A stretch of DNA of 64,000 nucleotides from Brevundimonas sp. (GTDB taxonomy: Bacteria > Pseudomonadota > Alphaproteobacteria > Caulobacterales > Caulobacteraceae). Both the position numbers and the translations under genes were made by a program. The stretch is from contig NZ_JAIYCP010000030.1 in assembly GCF_027487935.1 (NCBI RefSeq), positions 1 through 64,000 on the forward strand. Direction: 5' to 3'. Shown one piece after another: positions 16,911-26,122 of this stretch. The notes under the pieces were generated by a model, which saw only the letters and a program-made list of their open reading frames with translations, was not told where the DNA came from and searched no databases. How positions within the stretch are numbered: the stretch's first letter is position 1; each line of letters opens with the position of its first letter.

Positions 16911-18763
16911 ACCGGCACCTTCGCCTTCTTTACATACGAAAGCAGGGCCGTCAGGGCCCCGGGCGTCATGCCCTCTATGCGTCCCGCCTGACCGAGCGTC
17001 CGTGGCTGCACCAGGGTCAGCTTCTCGCGCACCTCGCTGGAGAGGCTGCCGATGGCGGCGTAGTCGAGGTCGACAGGCAGGGCCAGGGACTCTTCGTGCC
17101 GAAGTGCTGCGGCATCCGAGGCCTGACGGTCAAGATAGCCCGCATAGCCGGCATCGATTTCAACCTGCTCCCGTACCTGGGCGGACCAGCCGACGACCTC
17201 GGGCCGGATGGATGCAAAGGTGGACAGGGTCACGCCCGGGAAGGCCAGAAGATCACGGATGGAGCGGCGCTGGCCGTCGGCATTGACGTGGATCCCAAGC
17301 GCTGCGGCCTCCTTGGGTGTGAACACGGTTTCACGTGAAACAGCCGAGGCCTCCGCCAGCTGGGCGGCCTTGGCTGCAAAAGCCCTGGCCCGATCGCTGG
17401 ACACGAGACCACTGTTGATCGCGAGCGGGGTTAGCCGCTGATCGGCATTGTCGGCCCGCAGGGTCAAGCGGTACTCAGCCCGGCTGGTAAACATCCGGTA
17501 GGGCTCGGTCACCCCACGCGTAACCAGATCGTCGACCATGACGCCTGTATAGGCCTGGTCCCGTCCGAAGATGACCGGATCAGAGCCAGAGGCAGCGCGG
17601 GCCGCGTTCAGCCCGGCCAGCAAACCTTGCGCTCCGGCCTCCTCATAGCCCGTGGTGCCGTTGATCTGACCCGCCAGATAGAGACCGGGCAACCGCTTGA
17701 CCTCCAGCGCCGGGGTCAGGGCGCGCGGGTCGACATAGTCATATTCAATGGCATAGCCGAACCGGAAGACCTCGACCGATTCCAGCCCCGGGATGGTGCG
17801 CAGGAAGGCAAACTGGGTCGCATCCGAAACAGAGGTCGAGATGCCGTTGGGATAGACGGTCGGATCGTCCAGGCCTTCGGGCTCAAGAAAGATCTGGTGC
17901 GAGGATTTGTCCGAAAACCGGACCACCTTGTCCTCGATCGAAGGGCAGTAGCGCGGACCGCGACCGGACAGATGGCCGCCATAGACCGCGCTGTCGCCGA
18001 GATTATCGGCGATGATCCTGTGTGTCGCCTCGGTCGTATGGGTCACGCCGCAGGCGATCTGGGGCACCTCGATCCGGTCGGTCAGGAAGCTGAACGGCAC
18101 CGGCTCGGCGTCGGCCTGCTGCATCTCCAGCCGGTCCCAGCCGATGGTCCGGCCGTCGAGGCGCGCGGGCGTGCCGGTCTTGAGCCGGCCCATCTGCAGG
18201 CCGGAACCATAGAGGTCAGCCGCCAGGCCGGTGGAGGGGGCCTCGCCGTGACGTCCGGCCGGGATGCGTTGGTCGCCCTTGTGAATGACACCGTTCAGGA
18301 AGGTGCCGGTGGTCAGGACCACAGCCCCGGCGCGCAGCTCGACGCCCTCCCCCGTCACCACCCCAACGACCCGGTCGCCGTTCAGGATCAGCCGCTCCGC
18401 TGTCCCGGCCATCAGGGCCAGGTTGGGGGTCTGCGCCAGTTCGGCCTGCATGGCCTCGCGGTAAAGCCGCCGGTCGATCTGGCTACGCGGCCCCCGCACG
18501 GCCGCCCCCTTGGAACGGTTCAGCAGGCGGAACTGAATCCCGGCCTTGTCGCCCAATCGGGCCATCAGACCGTCCATGGCATCGATCTCGCGGACCAGAT
18601 GGCCCTTGCCCAGCCCGCCGATGGCCGGGTTGCAGGACATTTCTCCGATGGTCTCGAGTTTCTGGGTCAGCAGCACAGTGCGAGCGCCCACGCGCGCTGA
18701 CGCCGCCGCCGCCTCGCAGCCCGCATGCCCGCCGCCGATGACAATGACGTCAAAACCCTTCAT
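16907..18763 (-). CDS. mnmG: tRNA uridine 5-carboxymethylaminomethyl modification enzyme MnmG
   Basis: 618 residues, FAD protein that with MnmE modifies U34 of several tRNAs. The N-terminal FAD loop [10 protein letters not shown] is at about 10-19. [21 protein letters not shown] and TGTFLNG are diagnostic, and the C-terminal helical domain ends in [10 protein letters not shown]. Start at [12 protein letters not shown] is canonical; an ATG 12 bp upstream is possible. A parS site lies inside the coding sequence at 17328-17341, so it is maintained under both coding and partition constraints. Confidence 0.97.
   Translation of the reverse strand: MKGFDVIVIGGGHAGCEAAAASARVGARTVLLTQKLETIGEMSCNPAIGGLGKGHLVREIDAMDGLMARLGDKAGIQFRLLNRSKGAAVRGPRSQIDRRLYREAMQAELAQTPNLALMAGTAERLILNGDRVVGVVTGEGVELRAGAVVLTTGTFLNGVIHKGDQRIPAGRHGEAPSTGLAADLYGSGLQMGRLKTGTPARLDGRTIGWDRLEMQQADAEPVPFSFLTDRIEVPQIACGVTHTTEATHRIIADNLGDSAVYGGHLSGRGPRYCPSIEDKVVRFSDKSSHQIFLEPEGLDDPTVYPNGISTSVSDATQFAFLRTIPGLESVEVFRFGYAIEYDYVDPRALTPALEVKRLPGLYLAGQINGTTGYEEAGAQGLLAGLNAARAASGSDPVIFGRDQAYTGVMVDDLVTRGVTEPYRMFTSRAEYRLTLRADNADQRLTPLAINSGLVSSDRARAFAAKAAQLAEASAVSRETVFTPKEAAALGIHVNADGQRRSIRDLLAFPGVTLSTFASIRPEVVGWSAQVREQVEIDAGYAGYLDRQASDAAALRHEESLALPVDLDYAAIGSLSSEVREKLTLVQPRTLGQAGRIEGMTPGALTALLSYVKKAKVPV
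17328..17341. promoter_or_regulatory. parS site 1 (inside mnmG)
   Basis: GTTTCACGTGAAAC, the fully palindromic 14-bp core recognised by ParB. It sits within the mnmG reading frame, 7.4 kb left of oriC. The flanking bases (G before, A after) break the longer 16-bp symmetry. Confidence 0.95.
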
Positions 18764-18815
18764 GGGCGGGCACATAGGGCAAAACCGCCCCTTTCGCCAC
18801 CTCCGCCGCCGGGCT

Positions 18816-18829
18816 GTTTCACGTGAAAC
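18816..18829. promoter_or_regulatory. parS site 2 (between mnmE and mnmG)
   Basis: The same palindromic core GTTTCACGTGAAAC lies in the short gap between the mnmE stop and the mnmG start, about 5.9 kb from oriC. Confidence 0.95.
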
Positions 18830-18832
18830 CGC

Positions 18833-20140
18833 CTATTTGCCGATGCAGAAGGTCGAGAAGACCTCGCCCAGTATATCCTCGACGCCGATGGCACCGGTGA
18901 CCCGGGCGAGGGCCTCGGCAGCCCGGCGCAGATCGTCCCCGGCCATTTCCGGTGAGGCCTCCAGCGCTGCCCGCCCGGCCTCGACAGCCGCAAGCGCCTC
19001 GACTAGCCGTCGCCGGTGCCGCTCGCGGGTCACCGCCGGAAAATCCGTCCCGGCCAGGTCACGGGACAGTCGCGCCGAAATCCAGCCGAGCAGATCGCCC
19101 AGGCCCTTACCGGTCATCGTGCTCAGGGTCAGGGTCTCGAACCCCGGCACCGCCGGGGCTGTCCCGAGATCAGCCTTGGTCAGGACCAGAAGATCGCCGG
19201 GTCGGGCAAATTCGGCAGCATCGCCCTCGACATCGTCCGGACCCCGGACCCACAGCCGCAGGTCGGCCGCCTCTGCCCGGGCGCGGGCGCGCCGCACACC
19301 CTCGGCCTCGACAGGGTCGGTGCTGTCGCGCAGGCCGGCGGTGTCGGACAGGGTCACGGCATAGCCGCCAATGATGAGGTCGGCATCGAGCACATCGCGG
19401 GTCGTACCGGCGATGGGGGTGACGATGGCCGCCTCGCGCGCGACCAGGGCATTGAACAGCGAGGACTTGCCGGCATTGGTCTCGCCGATCAGGACGATCC
19501 GGTAGCCGGCGCGCACCCGCTCGCCACGCCGGCCGTCGGCCAAGGCGGCCTTCAGGTCAGCGATCAAACGATCGAGCAGGGGTCCGGCGGACCGGGCCAG
19601 ATTTTCCGGGACCTCCTCGTCAGGGAAATCGATCTCGGCCTCAATCAGGGCGAGGGCGCTCGTCAGATCCCTGCGAAAACCCATATAGGCCTGACTCAGC
19701 GCCCCCTCGAGCTGGCCGAGCGCCTGGCTGGCCTGGGCCTCGGTCTCGGCATCAATCAGGTCGGCGACAGCCTCGGCCTGGGCCAGGTCCATACGACCGT
19801 TCTGGAACGCCCGGCGGGTGAACTCACCCGGCTCCGCCGGACGCAGGCCCAGATCGACCAGCGCCAGACTAGCCCCCTCCACCACCGCCCGACCGCCGTG
19901 CAGATGCAGTTCGGCACAGTCCTCGCCGGTGTAGGAGTTCGGGGCCGGGAAACGGAGAACCAAAGCCTGGTCAATCGCCCTGCCGCCATGGGCGAGGTCT
20001 CGCAATGATGCCGTTCGGGGTTTGAGCCCGTCGGCACCGAGCGAACGGAGGGCGGTGTCCGTACCCGGACCGGAAAGGCGCAGGATGGCGATGGCCCCGC
20101 GGCCGGGTGGCGTGGCGAGGGCGAAGATGGTGTCGGTCAT
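18833..20140 (-). CDS. mnmE: tRNA modification GTPase MnmE
   Basis: 435 residues. The start MTDTIFALATPPGRGAIA and the formyl-THF-binding N-terminal domain are standard. The G domain has P-loop GETNAGKSSLFN near residue 220, GTTRDVL, and DTAGLRDS (DxxG). The C terminus is CIGK, with the conserved cysteine near the end. It acts as a heterotetramer with MnmG, encoded just downstream. An ATG 69 bp upstream is less likely. Confidence 0.97.
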   Translation of the reverse strand: MTDTIFALATPPGRGAIAILRLSGPGTDTALRSLGADGLKPRTASLRDLAHGGRAIDQALVLRFPAPNSYTGEDCAELHLHGGRAVVEGASLALVDLGLRPAEPGEFTRRAFQNGRMDLAQAEAVADLIDAETEAQASQALGQLEGALSQAYMGFRRDLTSALALIEAEIDFPDEEVPENLARSAGPLLDRLIADLKAALADGRRGERVRAGYRIVLIGETNAGKSSLFNALVAREAAIVTPIAGTTRDVLDADLIIGGYAVTLSDTAGLRDSTDPVEAEGVRRARARAEAADLRLWVRGPDDVEGDAAEFARPGDLLVLTKADLGTAPAVPGFETLTLSTMTGKGLGDLLGWISARLSRDLAGTDFPAVTRERHRRRLVEALAAVEAGRAALEASPEMAGDDLRRAAEALARVTGAIGVEDILGEVFSTFCIGK

Positions 20141-20254
20141 GGCGAACGGTATACCCGGAAGCAGGGGGCGGCAGGACCGGGAAGCGGCGGAGAGGCCTGG
20201 CCACATCAAACGGTGCCCGGGACCTTACCCCGCCACCATCGTTCGGATGGCGCC

Positions 20255-20275
20255 CCTCCCCAAGACGTGGGGAGG
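20255..20275. terminator. GC-rich hairpin between the DUF6489 gene and mnmE
   Basis: CCTCCCC and GGGGAGG flank a 7-nt loop in the 144-bp gap. It has no T-tract; it may attenuate read-through or be a fragment of an intergenic repeat related to the one at 53950-54109. Confidence 0.4.
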
Positions 20276-20284
20276 AGGCAATCG

Positions 20285-20512
20285 TCACGGCTTGACCGCT
20301 GCTTCCATCAGTTTTCGGAACTGGTCCTGCGCCTGAAGGCCGAAACTGGTCCAGGTTTTCATAAGTTCGTCGGGCTGCATGGCCGTAATGTTCTCGTCCA
20401 TGCGGCGCTTCATCTCGGTGACCAGATGGTCGTTGAGACTCTCGACATCGGGCAGGCCGAGAAAGGCCCGGGCCTCTGCCGGGGTGCAGTCGACCTCGAG
20501 TTTTACCTTCAT
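20285..20512 (-). CDS. DUF6489-type small conserved protein
   Basis: 75 residues: MKVKLEVDCTPAEARAFLG, then a helical stretch with DVESLNDHLVTEMKRRMDENI and a Phe/Gln-rich end (WTSFGLQAQDQFRKLM). This compact, mostly helical family is widespread in Caulobacterales and Sphingomonadales and has no assigned function. Phasin-like helical content is a superficial resemblance only. A parS site lies just upstream of its start. Confidence 0.8.
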   Translation of the reverse strand: MKVKLEVDCTPAEARAFLGLPDVESLNDHLVTEMKRRMDENITAMQPDELMKTWTSFGLQAQDQFRKLMEAAVKP

Positions 20513-20524
20513 AGACCCGCTCCT

Positions 20525-20538
20525 GTTTCACGTGAAAC
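20525..20538. promoter_or_regulatory. parS site 3 (between rho and the DUF6489 gene)
   Basis: GTTTCACGTGAAAC core. The flanks T and A extend it to a perfect 16-bp palindrome (20524-20539), the best parS of the three. It lies about 4.2 kb from oriC in the gap downstream of rho. Confidence 0.96.
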
Positions 20539-20554
20539 AGCGGCCATACCGCCG

Positions 20555-21967
20555 TCAGGTGTTCATCGACTGGAAGAAGTCCGCATTGTTCTTCGACTGG
20601 CGCAGCTTGTCGATCAGGAACTCGATCGCGTCCTGCGGACCCATGGGATTGAGGATGCGGCGCAGGACATAGGTCTTGGCCAGTTGATCCTTCGGCGTGG
20701 TGAGTTCTTCCTTGCGGGTGCCCGACTTGAGCACATCGATCGCCGGGAAGATGCGTTTGTCGGCCACCTTGCGGTCCAGCACGATCTCCGAGTTACCCGT
20801 GCCCTTGAACTCCTCGAAGATCACCTCGTCCATCCGGGAGCCGGTATCGATCAGGGCGGTGGCGATGATGGTCAGCGAACCGCCCTGCTCCACATTGCGC
20901 GCTGCACCGAAGAAACGCTTCGGCCGCTGCAGGGCATTGGCATCGACACCACCGGTCAGGACCTTGCCCGATGAGGGCACAGTGGCGTTGTAGGCGCGGC
21001 CCAGACGGGTGATGGAGTCGAGCAGGATGACGACATCCTTCTTGTGCTCGACCAGCCGTTTGGCCTTTTCAATGACCATTTCGGCAACGGCGACGTGACG
21101 GGTGGCCGGTTCGTCAAAGGTCGAGGCAATGACCTCGCCCTTCACCGTGCGCTGCATGTCGGTCACTTCCTCGGGCCGCTCGTCGATCAGCAGGACGATG
21201 AGGAAGACCTCGGGATGGTTCTTCTCGATCGATTTGGCGATGTTCTGCAGCATCACCGTCTTGCCGACCCGCGGCGGGGCGACGATCAGGCAGCGCTGGC
21301 CCTTGCCGAGCGGGGCGACGATATCGATGACCCGGCCCGACCGGTCCTTCAGCGTCGGGTCCTGGATTTCCATATGCAGCCGCTCCTCCGGATAGAGCGG
21401 CGTCAGGTTGTCGAACAGGACCTTGGTCTTGACCGTCTCCGGGTCCTCGAAATTGATCGTGTCGACCTTGAGCAGGGCGAAATACCGCTCGCCCTCGCGC
21501 GGGCCGCGGACGGCACCGTGAATGGTGTCGCCCGAGCGCAGGCCGAAGCGGCGGATCTGGGACGGAGAGACATACACATCGTCAGGCCCCGGAAGATAAT
21601 TCACGTCCGGGCTGCGCAGGAAGCCGAACCCGTCCGGCAGGATTTCGAGCACGCCATCAGCGATGATCTCGACTTCCTCATCGGCCAGGGTCTTGAGGAT
21701 GGCGAACAGCAGATCCTGTTTGCGCAGATTGCCGGCGTTCTCGATCTCGAGGCTCTCGGCGAAGGCGACCAGATCTTCCGGTGTCTTCTCGTTGAGCTCC
21801 TGCAGGGTGATGCGGCCGTTGGGGACGATCGGCTCGCCGTCATCGTCCTCGTCGCCGTGCTCCTGATCGACCATGGGCAGGTCGGCCGCGGCCATTTCAT
21901 TGCCGGCCTCGGGCGTTTCGGCGCCGGCGGCGTCATCGGTCTCGGGGGTATCAGTGATGTCGATCAT
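20555..21967 (-). CDS. rho: Transcription termination factor Rho
   Basis: 470 residues, hexameric RNA helicase. An acidic, Asp/Glu-rich N-terminal extension (about 50 residues) precedes the usual [19 protein letters not shown] domain. The RNA-binding cold-shock domain has [22 protein letters not shown]. Walker A APPRVGKT is near residue 225, and the Q/R loops lie downstream. The start at MIDITDTPE (ATG) is preferred over a TTG three codons upstream. A 206-bp leader separates it from hemJ; Rho leaders are often used for autoregulation, but no specific element was recognised. Confidence 0.97.
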   Translation of the reverse strand: MIDITDTPETDDAAGAETPEAGNEMAAADLPMVDQEHGDEDDDGEPIVPNGRITLQELNEKTPEDLVAFAESLEIENAGNLRKQDLLFAILKTLADEEVEIIADGVLEILPDGFGFLRSPDVNYLPGPDDVYVSPSQIRRFGLRSGDTIHGAVRGPREGERYFALLKVDTINFEDPETVKTKVLFDNLTPLYPEERLHMEIQDPTLKDRSGRVIDIVAPLGKGQRCLIVAPPRVGKTVMLQNIAKSIEKNHPEVFLIVLLIDERPEEVTDMQRTVKGEVIASTFDEPATRHVAVAEMVIEKAKRLVEHKKDVVILLDSITRLGRAYNATVPSSGKVLTGGVDANALQRPKRFFGAARNVEQGGSLTIIATALIDTGSRMDEVIFEEFKGTGNSEIVLDRKVADKRIFPAIDVLKSGTRKEELTTPKDQLAKTYVLRRILNPMGPQDAIEFLIDKLRQSKNNADFFQSMNT

Positions 21968-22173
21968 GGCGTGCAATCAAAAGCATCGCCGCGAGACAGG
22001 GCGTCTCGCGGGCGGAAAAGTCAGCAATGTCTGGCCTTGCGGCCGGGTGGGAAGGCGACGGGTCGTCCCGGCGAGATCGGCGGGCGTCGCAAAGAGTGGG
22101 ACCGCCCCAGACTCCTGCAGGGCGGCTGGCCCGAGCGAAACCACGCGGGGGAGCTCAGGTCAAGCAGGGCGGC

Positions 22174-22644
22174 TTATCGGAATGTCCATTGCGTGGTCAC
22201 CGAAAGCACCATCACCACGGCGATGACAAACGGGATCTCATTGGTCATGCGCCAGAATTTGCCGGTTCGGCTCGAGGTCCCGGCCTCAATGCGTTTCAGC
22301 TCCCCGGCCAGGAAACCGTGCCAGGCCGAAAGCGCAACGACACCGGCAAGTTTGGCGATCATCCACGGCTGGGCGAGGAAGCCCCAGCCCTCGCCGTATT
22401 CGAACACGTGGATGCCGATCATCCAGACACCGAACACCCAGCTAAGCACCATGGCGGGGTTGACGATGATCTTCAGCAGCCGGTGCTGCCATGTCCGCAA
22501 CAGGTCCCGCATCTCCGACCGCAGCGGCTCAGTCTTGTCCGCCTGTTCGGCGTCATAGGCATAGAGCCGCGGCAGGAACAGCATACCGGCCATCCAGGCG
22601 ATGACCGCGAGAATATGCAGACCCCGCACGATCTCGAAGGTCAT
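22174..22644 (-). CDS. hemJ: Protoporphyrinogen IX oxidase HemJ
   Basis: 156 residues, four hydrophobic segments. HemJ oxidises protoporphyrinogen IX in the inner membrane. The N-terminal LHILAVIAWMAGMLFLPRLYAYD with its histidine, the RTWQHRLLKIIVNPAM stretch and a C-terminal NEIPFVIAVVMVL are characteristic (UPF0093 family). It overlaps hemH by ATGA, so hemE-hemH-hemJ form one haem operon covering the last steps of the pathway. Confidence 0.93.
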   Translation of the reverse strand: MTFEIVRGLHILAVIAWMAGMLFLPRLYAYDAEQADKTEPLRSEMRDLLRTWQHRLLKIIVNPAMVLSWVFGVWMIGIHVFEYGEGWGFLAQPWMIAKLAGVVALSAWHGFLAGELKRIEAGTSSRTGKFWRMTNEIPFVIAVVMVLSVTTQWTFR

Positions 22645-23702
22645 GCAGGGTTCCCCGGGCAGGTCCGCGGGCAGGCCTTCCAGCCGGCCCGGCAACCGGG
22701 ACCAAAGGGTGCTGTTCCGGTCCGTGACAGGGCTTCGACCGCCGCATCGGCCAGGGTCCGGATGAACGGCGCGGCAACGCCGACCGTCGGGCTGCGCAGA
22801 TAGGGTGCGACGCCCAGTTCGTGAGCCAGTTCCGCATATTCGATATCGAGTTCGACCAGGGTCTCGATATGTTCAGAAACAAAGGCCACCGGGACCACCA
22901 CGGCTCCGATCCCGTCGCGCCCGGCCTGAGCCAGGGCATCCGGGGTCGACGGACCGAGCCATTTCATCGGCCCGACCCGGCTCTGGTAGCAGATGGTCCA
23001 GTCCGTCAGACCGGCATGTGACGCAATCGCGGCGCAGGTCGATTCTATCTGGTCCTGATAGGGATCGCCCTTCTTGCTCACCAGACTTTCCGGGATGCCG
23101 TGGGCCGAGAACAGAACGCGGACCGGTCGATCGCCGGCCTCGACGAGCTTCGCTCTCACCCCGTCCGCCTGGACCGAGATCCATCCCGGTGCTTCCGGAT
23201 AGCAGCACACAGTCCGGCTGACCCCGGGACCCTCATAGGTTTCGCGCCAGGCCTTCAGTGACGACTGGGTCGTGGTGGTCGAGAACTGCGGATACAGCGG
23301 CAGCAATATGATCTCGTCGGGGGCAAAGGCGGCGACTTCAGCCGTGGTTTGCTCGGTCAGCGGTGACCAGTAGCGCATGGCTATGAAGGCCTCGACGACG
23401 TCACCCGACAGAAGCCCGGACAGGGTTTCCGCCAGGGCCGCAGCCTGGCGCCGGGTCTCCGGCAGCAGGGGCGAACCACCGCCCATAAGCGCATAGTTGG
23501 CCTGGGCACTGGTCTCGCGACGGCTGGAGATCAGTCTTGCGAGCAGGGCCCGAAACGGATTGGGCAGACCGATGATAGCCGGGTCGCTGAACAGGTTGAA
23601 CAGGAAGGGTTTGACCGACGCCTGGTCATCCGGACCACCGAGATTGAACAGCACCACCGCGATCCGGCGACCCTGTTTCCGAGCTTTTGCCGGCCCACTC
23701 AT
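22641..23702 (-). CDS. hemH: Ferrochelatase
   Basis: 353 residues; inserts ferrous iron into protoporphyrin IX. VVLFNLGGPDD near the N terminus, the FSAHGIPESLVSKKGDPY motif carrying the active-site histidine, and PVAFVSEHIETLVELDIEY with the conserved glutamate are all present. It overlaps hemE upstream and hemJ downstream by 4 bp each. The last ~20 residues contain three cysteines (CRAGWKACPRTC). Some ferrochelatases hold a [2Fe-2S] cluster with C-terminal cysteines; whether this one does is not established. Confidence 0.96.
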   Translation of the reverse strand: MSGPAKARKQGRRIAVVLFNLGGPDDQASVKPFLFNLFSDPAIIGLPNPFRALLARLISSRRETSAQANYALMGGGSPLLPETRRQAAALAETLSGLLSGDVVEAFIAMRYWSPLTEQTTAEVAAFAPDEIILLPLYPQFSTTTTQSSLKAWRETYEGPGVSRTVCCYPEAPGWISVQADGVRAKLVEAGDRPVRVLFSAHGIPESLVSKKGDPYQDQIESTCAAIASHAGLTDWTICYQSRVGPMKWLGPSTPDALAQAGRDGIGAVVVPVAFVSEHIETLVELDIEYAELAHELGVAPYLRSPTVGVAAPFIRTLADAAVEALSRTGTAPFGPGCRAGWKACPRTCPGNPA

Positions 23703-24745
23703 TGCGCACCAATCCGCTTCAGAACCTGTTCGACATGGGCGATCGGCACGTCCGGCAGGATGCCGTGCCCGAGGTTGAAGATCCAGGGCCCCTGCCCCCA
23801 GGCTTCCAGCAGCTGATCCACGCGCCGGTCCAGAATGGCGCCTCCCGCACGCAACAACAGCGGATCAAGCGCGCCCTGAATCGGCTTGATCGCCTGCACG
23901 CGCCGTCCAATCTCCAATGGACAGGCCGTATCCAGCGCCACGGCCTGTACCTCGACCTCTGCGGCATATCTTTCTGCCAGCGCTGCCGAACCCCGTGGGA
24001 AACCGATCAGGGGCACAGTGACCCCCAGTTCGCGGACCCGCCTGACGAGTTTTTGATGTGGGCGAAGGACCAGGCTTTCGAACAGATCTTCCGGCAGACC
24101 CTCGGCCCAGCTCTCGAAGATCTTCAGCACCTGGGCCCCGGCATCAGCCTGCATCTTCAGATAATGGGCCGTGGCCTCGACCAGTACCTCAAGCAAGGCG
24201 GCAACCTTGTCCGGCTCGGCGTAGGCATAGGTCCGGGCCTGTGCGCGCTCGCCCTTTCCGATGCTGCGCGCCTCGCCGTCCAGCATATAGGTCGCGACCG
24301 TCCAGGGGGCTCCGGCAAAGCCGATCAATGCCCGGTCCGGCTCAAGCTGCGATCGAACCAGCGACAGGGTCTGACCCACCTGTTTCAGGGCATCACCGGC
24401 CCCCGACGTGAGGTCGCGCATGGCCTCGACCGGCGGCAGGCGACCCAGCCGTGGTCCCTCACCAGCCTCGAACCAGACCTCCTGCCCCAGGGCCCGGGGA
24501 ATCAGCAGTATGTCGGCAAAAACGATCGCGGCATCGAAGCCGAACCGCCGCATCGGCTGCAGGGTCGCCTCAGCGGCTTTCTCAGGATCCACGCAGAAGG
24601 AAATGAAATCGGGTGTCGTCGCACGCAGGGCCCGGTATTCCGGCAGGTAGCGCCCGGCCTGACGCATGAACCAGACGGGCGGTCGAGCGCCCGATTCTCC
24701 AGCGAGAACCTTGAGAATCAGGGAAGAGGCGGGGGAAACGGTCAT
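23699..24745 (-). CDS. hemE: Uroporphyrinogen decarboxylase
   Basis: 348 residues. RPPVWFMRQAGRYLPEYR near residue 20 is the family signature, with FAGAPWTVATYM and the C-terminal NLGHGILPDVPIAHV. It removes four carboxyls from uroporphyrinogen III. The first gene of the haem operon, its promoter region lies inside the replication origin. In Caulobacter hemE likewise borders Cori and its promoters are part of it. Confidence 0.97.
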   Translation of the reverse strand: MTVSPASSLILKVLAGESGARPPVWFMRQAGRYLPEYRALRATTPDFISFCVDPEKAAEATLQPMRRFGFDAAIVFADILLIPRALGQEVWFEAGEGPRLGRLPPVEAMRDLTSGAGDALKQVGQTLSLVRSQLEPDRALIGFAGAPWTVATYMLDGEARSIGKGERAQARTYAYAEPDKVAALLEVLVEATAHYLKMQADAGAQVLKIFESWAEGLPEDLFESLVLRPHQKLVRRVRELGVTVPLIGFPRGSAALAERYAAEVEVQAVALDTACPLEIGRRVQAIKPIQGALDPLLLRAGGAILDRRVDQLLEAWGQGPWIFNLGHGILPDVPIAHVEQVLKRIGAQ

Positions 24746-24968
24746 CTGACACCGGTCCTACCGGGGGCCTCGGTTCCGCTCAAGCCCGAGACGTGTCGCA
24801 CCCTTCCATCCTTCTCAATAAAAGAGTCTTGAAGTCTGGAAGAAGAAGGCAGGGCCGGGGATGGCGGGGACAAACAGGCCGGTTTGACCGACATCGGACG
24901 GGTTTTCCGCAAACAGTCACAGTCGCCGGTGCATCCCCGAGCAGGTTTGGTGAAACCGGGGATAAATC

Positions 24969-24984
24969 CTAACGATCCCTTAAC
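24969..24984 (+). promoter_or_regulatory. CtrA-type site a in oriC
   Basis: CTAA-N7-TTAAC. In Caulobacter, phosphorylated CtrA binds such sites in Cori and blocks initiation in swarmer cells. Here the first half-site has one deviation from TTAA. Confidence 0.75.
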
Positions 24985-25029
24985 GAAGCGGTTTCGCGAC
25001 CGGAGAGCGGGTGCCCGGCCTGGGCGCCG

Positions 25030-25044
25030 TTAACCTCCCGTTAA
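25030..25044 (-). promoter_or_regulatory. CtrA-type site b in oriC
   Basis: A perfect TTAA-N7-TTAA. Read on the minus strand it continues to TTAAC, the full consensus. It lies 45 bp from site a, compatible with cooperative binding. Confidence 0.8.
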
Positions 25045-25206
25045 GGATTTCCACAGGCCGGTCTTGAGCCGGCAGCGACCTTGGGATGAATCCGCCCGGC
25101 AACAGATCAGCCATCCACCTCCGTCCCGGCTCGCAGCGGACGCAGTGCCCGGCTATAGGAAATGATGCACCCGTCGGCCCCGACGGCGCCCCGACGGCGC
25201 CGGGGC

Positions 25207-25215
25207 TCATCCACA
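25207..25215 (+). promoter_or_regulatory. DnaA box candidate in oriC
   Basis: TCATCCACA differs from the TTATCCACA consensus at one position. It is 29 bp upstream of ppsR. Moderate-affinity boxes of this sort are normal in alphaproteobacterial origins. Confidence 0.6.
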
Positions 25216-25243
25216 GGAGTCTCGCAGTCATGGACAGCCGCCG

Positions 25244-26122
25244 ATGACCCCCGGTTCATCTGGACGAGCGGCAGGTCCGACGCGACTGGCGACCTATTTC
25301 CACGTCCATCTGGTCTCCGACTCAACCGGCGAGACCCTGAACGCCATGGCCAAGGCGGTGGTCGCTCGCTTCGACGGTGTCATTCCGATCGAGCACATCT
25401 ATGCCCTGGTCCGTTCCGGCAAACAGATGGAGCGGGTGCTGGAGGAGGTGGCCGCTTCGCCGGGGGTGGTATTGCATACGCTCGTGGACCGGGAACTCCG
25501 TGAGCAGCTTGAAGAAGGGTGCCGCAAGCTCGACATGCCGCAGATCGCCGCGCTGGACCCTCTGGTCAGCGCGCTGTCCAGATATCTGGGGGCCGCCCTG
25601 TCCACGCGGGTCGGAGCCCAGCATGCGCTCGATACAGATTACTTCAACCGCATCGCTGCCCTCGACTATGCCATGGCCCATGATGATGGCCAGGGGTCGT
25701 CGGTCCAGCTGGAGGGGGCCGATGTGGTCCTGTGCGGTGTCAGTCGCACCTCCAAGACACCGACCTGCATCTATCTGGCTCACCGCGGCATTCGTGCCGC
25801 CAATGTGCCTCTGGTGCCGGGTCAGGAAGACGGTGAACGTCTCGTCGGGCTGAAAAACCCTCTGGTGGTCGGCCTCACGGTGTCACCAGACCGGCTGGTG
25901 CAAATCCGCAGAAACCGGCTCGACGGGCTGAACGCCAACCGGGCCAGCGCCTATGTCGACCACGACGCCGTGCGCGAGGAAACAGTCAGGGCCCGCCGCG
26001 CCTTCGAACGCCGCGGTTGGCCGGTGATCGACGTCACCCGCCGTTCTGTCGAGGAGACAGCCGCGGCAATCATCAACCTGTTGAATGAGCGCCGGACCCG
26101 CCGGTTGGGAACCAGCTGGTGA
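25244..26122 (+). CDS. ppsR: Pyruvate phosphate dikinase regulatory protein (DUF299)
   Basis: 292 residues; bifunctional kinase/pyrophosphorylase of the DUF299 family that controls pyruvate,phosphate dikinase or PEP synthase. FHVHLVSDSTGETL near the N terminus and the P-loop-like GVSRTSKTPTCIYLAHRG near residue 165 define the family. Start at ATG 25244; no strong ribosome-binding site is visible. First gene right of oriC. Its TGA overlaps the GTG of maf, starting a tightly packed operon. Which enzyme it regulates cannot be told here. Confidence 0.93.
   Translation: MTPGSSGRAAGPTRLATYFHVHLVSDSTGETLNAMAKAVVARFDGVIPIEHIYALVRSGKQMERVLEEVAASPGVVLHTLVDRELREQLEEGCRKLDMPQIAALDPLVSALSRYLGAALSTRVGAQHALDTDYFNRIAALDYAMAHDDGQGSSVQLEGADVVLCGVSRTSKTPTCIYLAHRGIRAANVPLVPGQEDGERLVGLKNPLVVGLTVSPDRLVQIRRNRLDGLNANRASAYVDHDAVREETVRARRAFERRGWPVIDVTRRSVEETAAAIINLLNERRTRRLGTSW

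Larger units (their letters stand above)
24746..25243. other. Chromosomal replication origin (oriC, Cori type)
   Basis: This 498-bp gene-free region lies between hemE and ppsR, the same flanking genes as Caulobacter Cori. It holds an AT-richer patch (about 24811-24850), two CtrA-type sites (24969-24984 and 25030-25044), a near-consensus DnaA box (25207-25215) and weaker DnaA-like sequences at 24958-24966 and 25047-25055. GAGTC (GANTC) methylation sites are near each end. Genes on both sides point away from it. The parAB genes and three parS sites are within 11 kb. The identity is from context and sites; replication initiation was not measured. Confidence 0.88.
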
